Below, piece after piece: positions 62,951-64,000 of a stretch of 64,000 nucleotides of DNA. The notes beneath the pieces are model-generated. The model worked only from the letters and a program-made list of their open reading frames with translations, was not told where the DNA came from and made no database searches. This stretch comes from Salicibibacter cibarius. Its GTDB lineage: Bacteria; Bacillota; Bacilli; Bacillales; Marinococcaceae. The DNA lies in contig NZ_CP054705.1 in assembly GCF_016495725.1 (NCBI RefSeq), positions 3,410,001-3,474,000 on the forward strand, read 5' to 3'. Every line of letters begins with the position of its first letter. Positions within the stretch are counted from its first letter, which is position 1. The translations under genes and the position numbers were made by a program.

Positions 62951-64000
62951 TTAATATAATATCTCTGCATCCCATTTCCCGTCTAGAGGCTGGTCGAATA
63001 GCCTGTGTAAATTTAATTGTTTTGAAGCTTCATCCATATAATAACCTTGATAATTAATATCTATGTTGTTCGGGGATCCATCATACGAATAATATGATTT
63101 ATTATGGTTCAATAAGTTTTTTAGAGCTTTTAGATCTTGGTGATATACTGCTGCATCCCATCTAACTTTGGAAATGATATCTGTAGAAATTGAATGTTGA
63201 ATCCCAATAGATTTACTAATGATTTTTGCGACCTTTAAAGGGGAGCTACGGGCAATTTGATGAGTTCTAATATGCGCCTTTAAATAAGCGATTACTAAAT
63301 CATCATTCTTCTGTGCCCATTGCTCTTGAGCGATAACCCCTGTCAAATAATCATCGTTAATACTTTCATAGTCAATAGTCCTAGCACCTTGTAATCGGGA
63401 AAGACTTACATATGGTTCCCACATGACACTCGCTTCAACACACCCTTGCATAATATTTGAATAACTTGAATTCATATCTTGGTTAATGATTTCATAATCA
63501 AAATTAGTATTCGGTAACCACTGATTTAAACGGTGACTCGCGCTTGAATTTACAACCGTAGTAATTGTAGTTCCCCTTGAATGGAACAAGTCTCGATATT
63601 TTTTTCCTTTTGGGATAACAAGGGATATCCCTGAGCTGTGTGATGTTTTTCCATCAAAACAAAGTAATACGGGGCGGAATTTTGGCAATAGGTTACTGAT
63701 TTGATGGCTCATGATTATTGGATAATCCCCTAATGAGGCAATATGAACTCCCCCGGAAATTATGCCTTCTACTAGCTCCAAGCCATTTGTGGCATCGATC
63801 CATTGAATATTTACCCTGCGATTCGGATAATTTAAGGCTATTTCTTCTTCAAACAAGCGAAGTTCTTTCATAATAAGGGAACTCCACATATGGGCCGTTT
63901 GACTTTGATATCCAATTATGATGGTTTGAAGTTGATCTATTTGATCCTCATAATTATCTTCTATTTTTGTGTGTTGCTTGACCCATGCATGCACATCTTT
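62951..64000 (-). CDS. ABC-type substrate-binding protein, N-terminus beyond window
   Basis: Over 340 residues of an NMT1/SsuA/ThiY-like binding protein: IIIGYQSQTAHMWSSLIMKE, NGLELVEGIISGGVHIASLGDYP, then QGCVEASVMWEPYVS. The frame stays open to the window edge. The visible part has no signal peptide, so either the start lies further right or the domain is part of a larger protein. Such proteins bind pyrimidines, sulfonates or related N-compounds, which fits the amidohydrolases beside it. Confidence 0.72.
   Translation of the reverse strand, partial: KDVHAWVKQHTKIEDNYEDQIDQLQTIIIGYQSQTAHMWSSLIMKELRLFEEEIALNYPNRRVNIQWIDATNGLELVEGIISGGVHIASLGDYPIIMSHQISNLLPKFRPVLLCFDGKTSHSSGISLVIPKGKKYRDLFHSRGTTITTVVNSSASHRLNQWLPNTNFDYEIINQDMNSSYSNIMQGCVEASVMWEPYVSLSRLQGARTIDYESINDDYLTGVIAQEQWAQKNDDLVIAYLKAHIRTHQIARSSPLKVAKIISKSIGIQHSISTDIISKVRWDAAVYHQDLKALKNLLNHNKSYYSYDGSPNNIDINYQGYYMDEASKQLNLHRLFDQPLDGKWDAEILY

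Overview
This window looks like the core chromosome of a spore-forming member of the Bacillaceae. The gene order closely follows the Bacillus subtilis block racE-ysmB-gerE-sdhBAC-yslB-uvrC-trxA-etfAB-fadR-lcfA-mutS2-polX-cvpA-zapA-pheTS-ysgA-sspI-ysdCB-rplT-rpmI-infC. Sporulation genes (gerE, sspI) carry recognisable sigma-K and sigma-G promoters. Many proteins are rich in Asp/Glu, which would suit a halophilic or alkaliphilic Bacillus relative, but I cannot name the species. No rRNA or tRNA gene was recognised.

Layout. 1-3.7 kb: partial glutamate racemase, a MarR regulator, ptsHI, gerE. 3.7-10.5 kb: succinate dehydrogenase, yslB, uvrC, trxA. 10.6-15 kb: fatty-acid beta-oxidation genes (etfA, etfB, fadR, lcfA) with a FadR operator and promoter. 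15-16.2 kb: a repeat-filled gap with one small membrane peptide. 16.2-25 kb: mutS2, polX, cvpA, zapA and pheTS behind a Phe T-box. 25-28 kb: a decayed IS200/IS605-type element next to a FAD/Rieske oxidoreductase. 28.5-32.5 kb: small conserved genes, including ysgA, sspI and ysdCB. 32.6-37.7 kb: a glyoxylate-shunt neighbourhood (malate synthase G, LysR regulator, YhfH, isocitrate lyase). 37.9-39.5 kb: an IS3-family element. 39.7-41.3 kb: infC-rpmI-rplT with a leader terminator and an AUU start codon. 42-48.9 kb: a serine/glycine operon (glyA-sdaAB-sdaAA-gcvH-dsdA) and lipA, each preceded by its own tandem glycine riboswitch. 49-60.3 kb: a 14-gene bacterial microcompartment (BMC) operon. 60.6-64 kb: a DUF2294-like protein, an ATZ/TRZ-type amidohydrolase and an ABC substrate-binding protein cut by the window edge.

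The strongest candidate for a new system is the BMC operon. It encodes three BMC-H hexamer proteins and one EutN/CcmL pentamer. They are interleaved with a hydantoinase/dihydropyrimidinase, a cysteine hydrolase, a UbiX/UbiD prenyl-FMN decarboxylase pair, adenine deaminase, a metal-dependent cyclase-family hydrolase, a DUF1989 protein, an M20 amidohydrolase and two unrecognised proteins. No BMC-T shell protein, aldehyde dehydrogenase or phosphotransacylase is present. This points to a shell for N-heterocycle (purine, pyrimidine or hydantoin-like) breakdown rather than a classical aldehyde metabolosome. The amidohydrolase and binding protein beside it fit a supply role.

The intergenic DNA is unusually structured. 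Tandem arrays with a 52-bp period (about five helical turns) recur at several loci with unrelated sequences; each unit is an inverted repeat. A separate ~95-bp two-hairpin repeat occurs seven times, always in one orientation and usually just upstream of a gene, with compensatory base changes. The IS3 element contains a ~175-bp non-coding segment that folds as a three-way junction.
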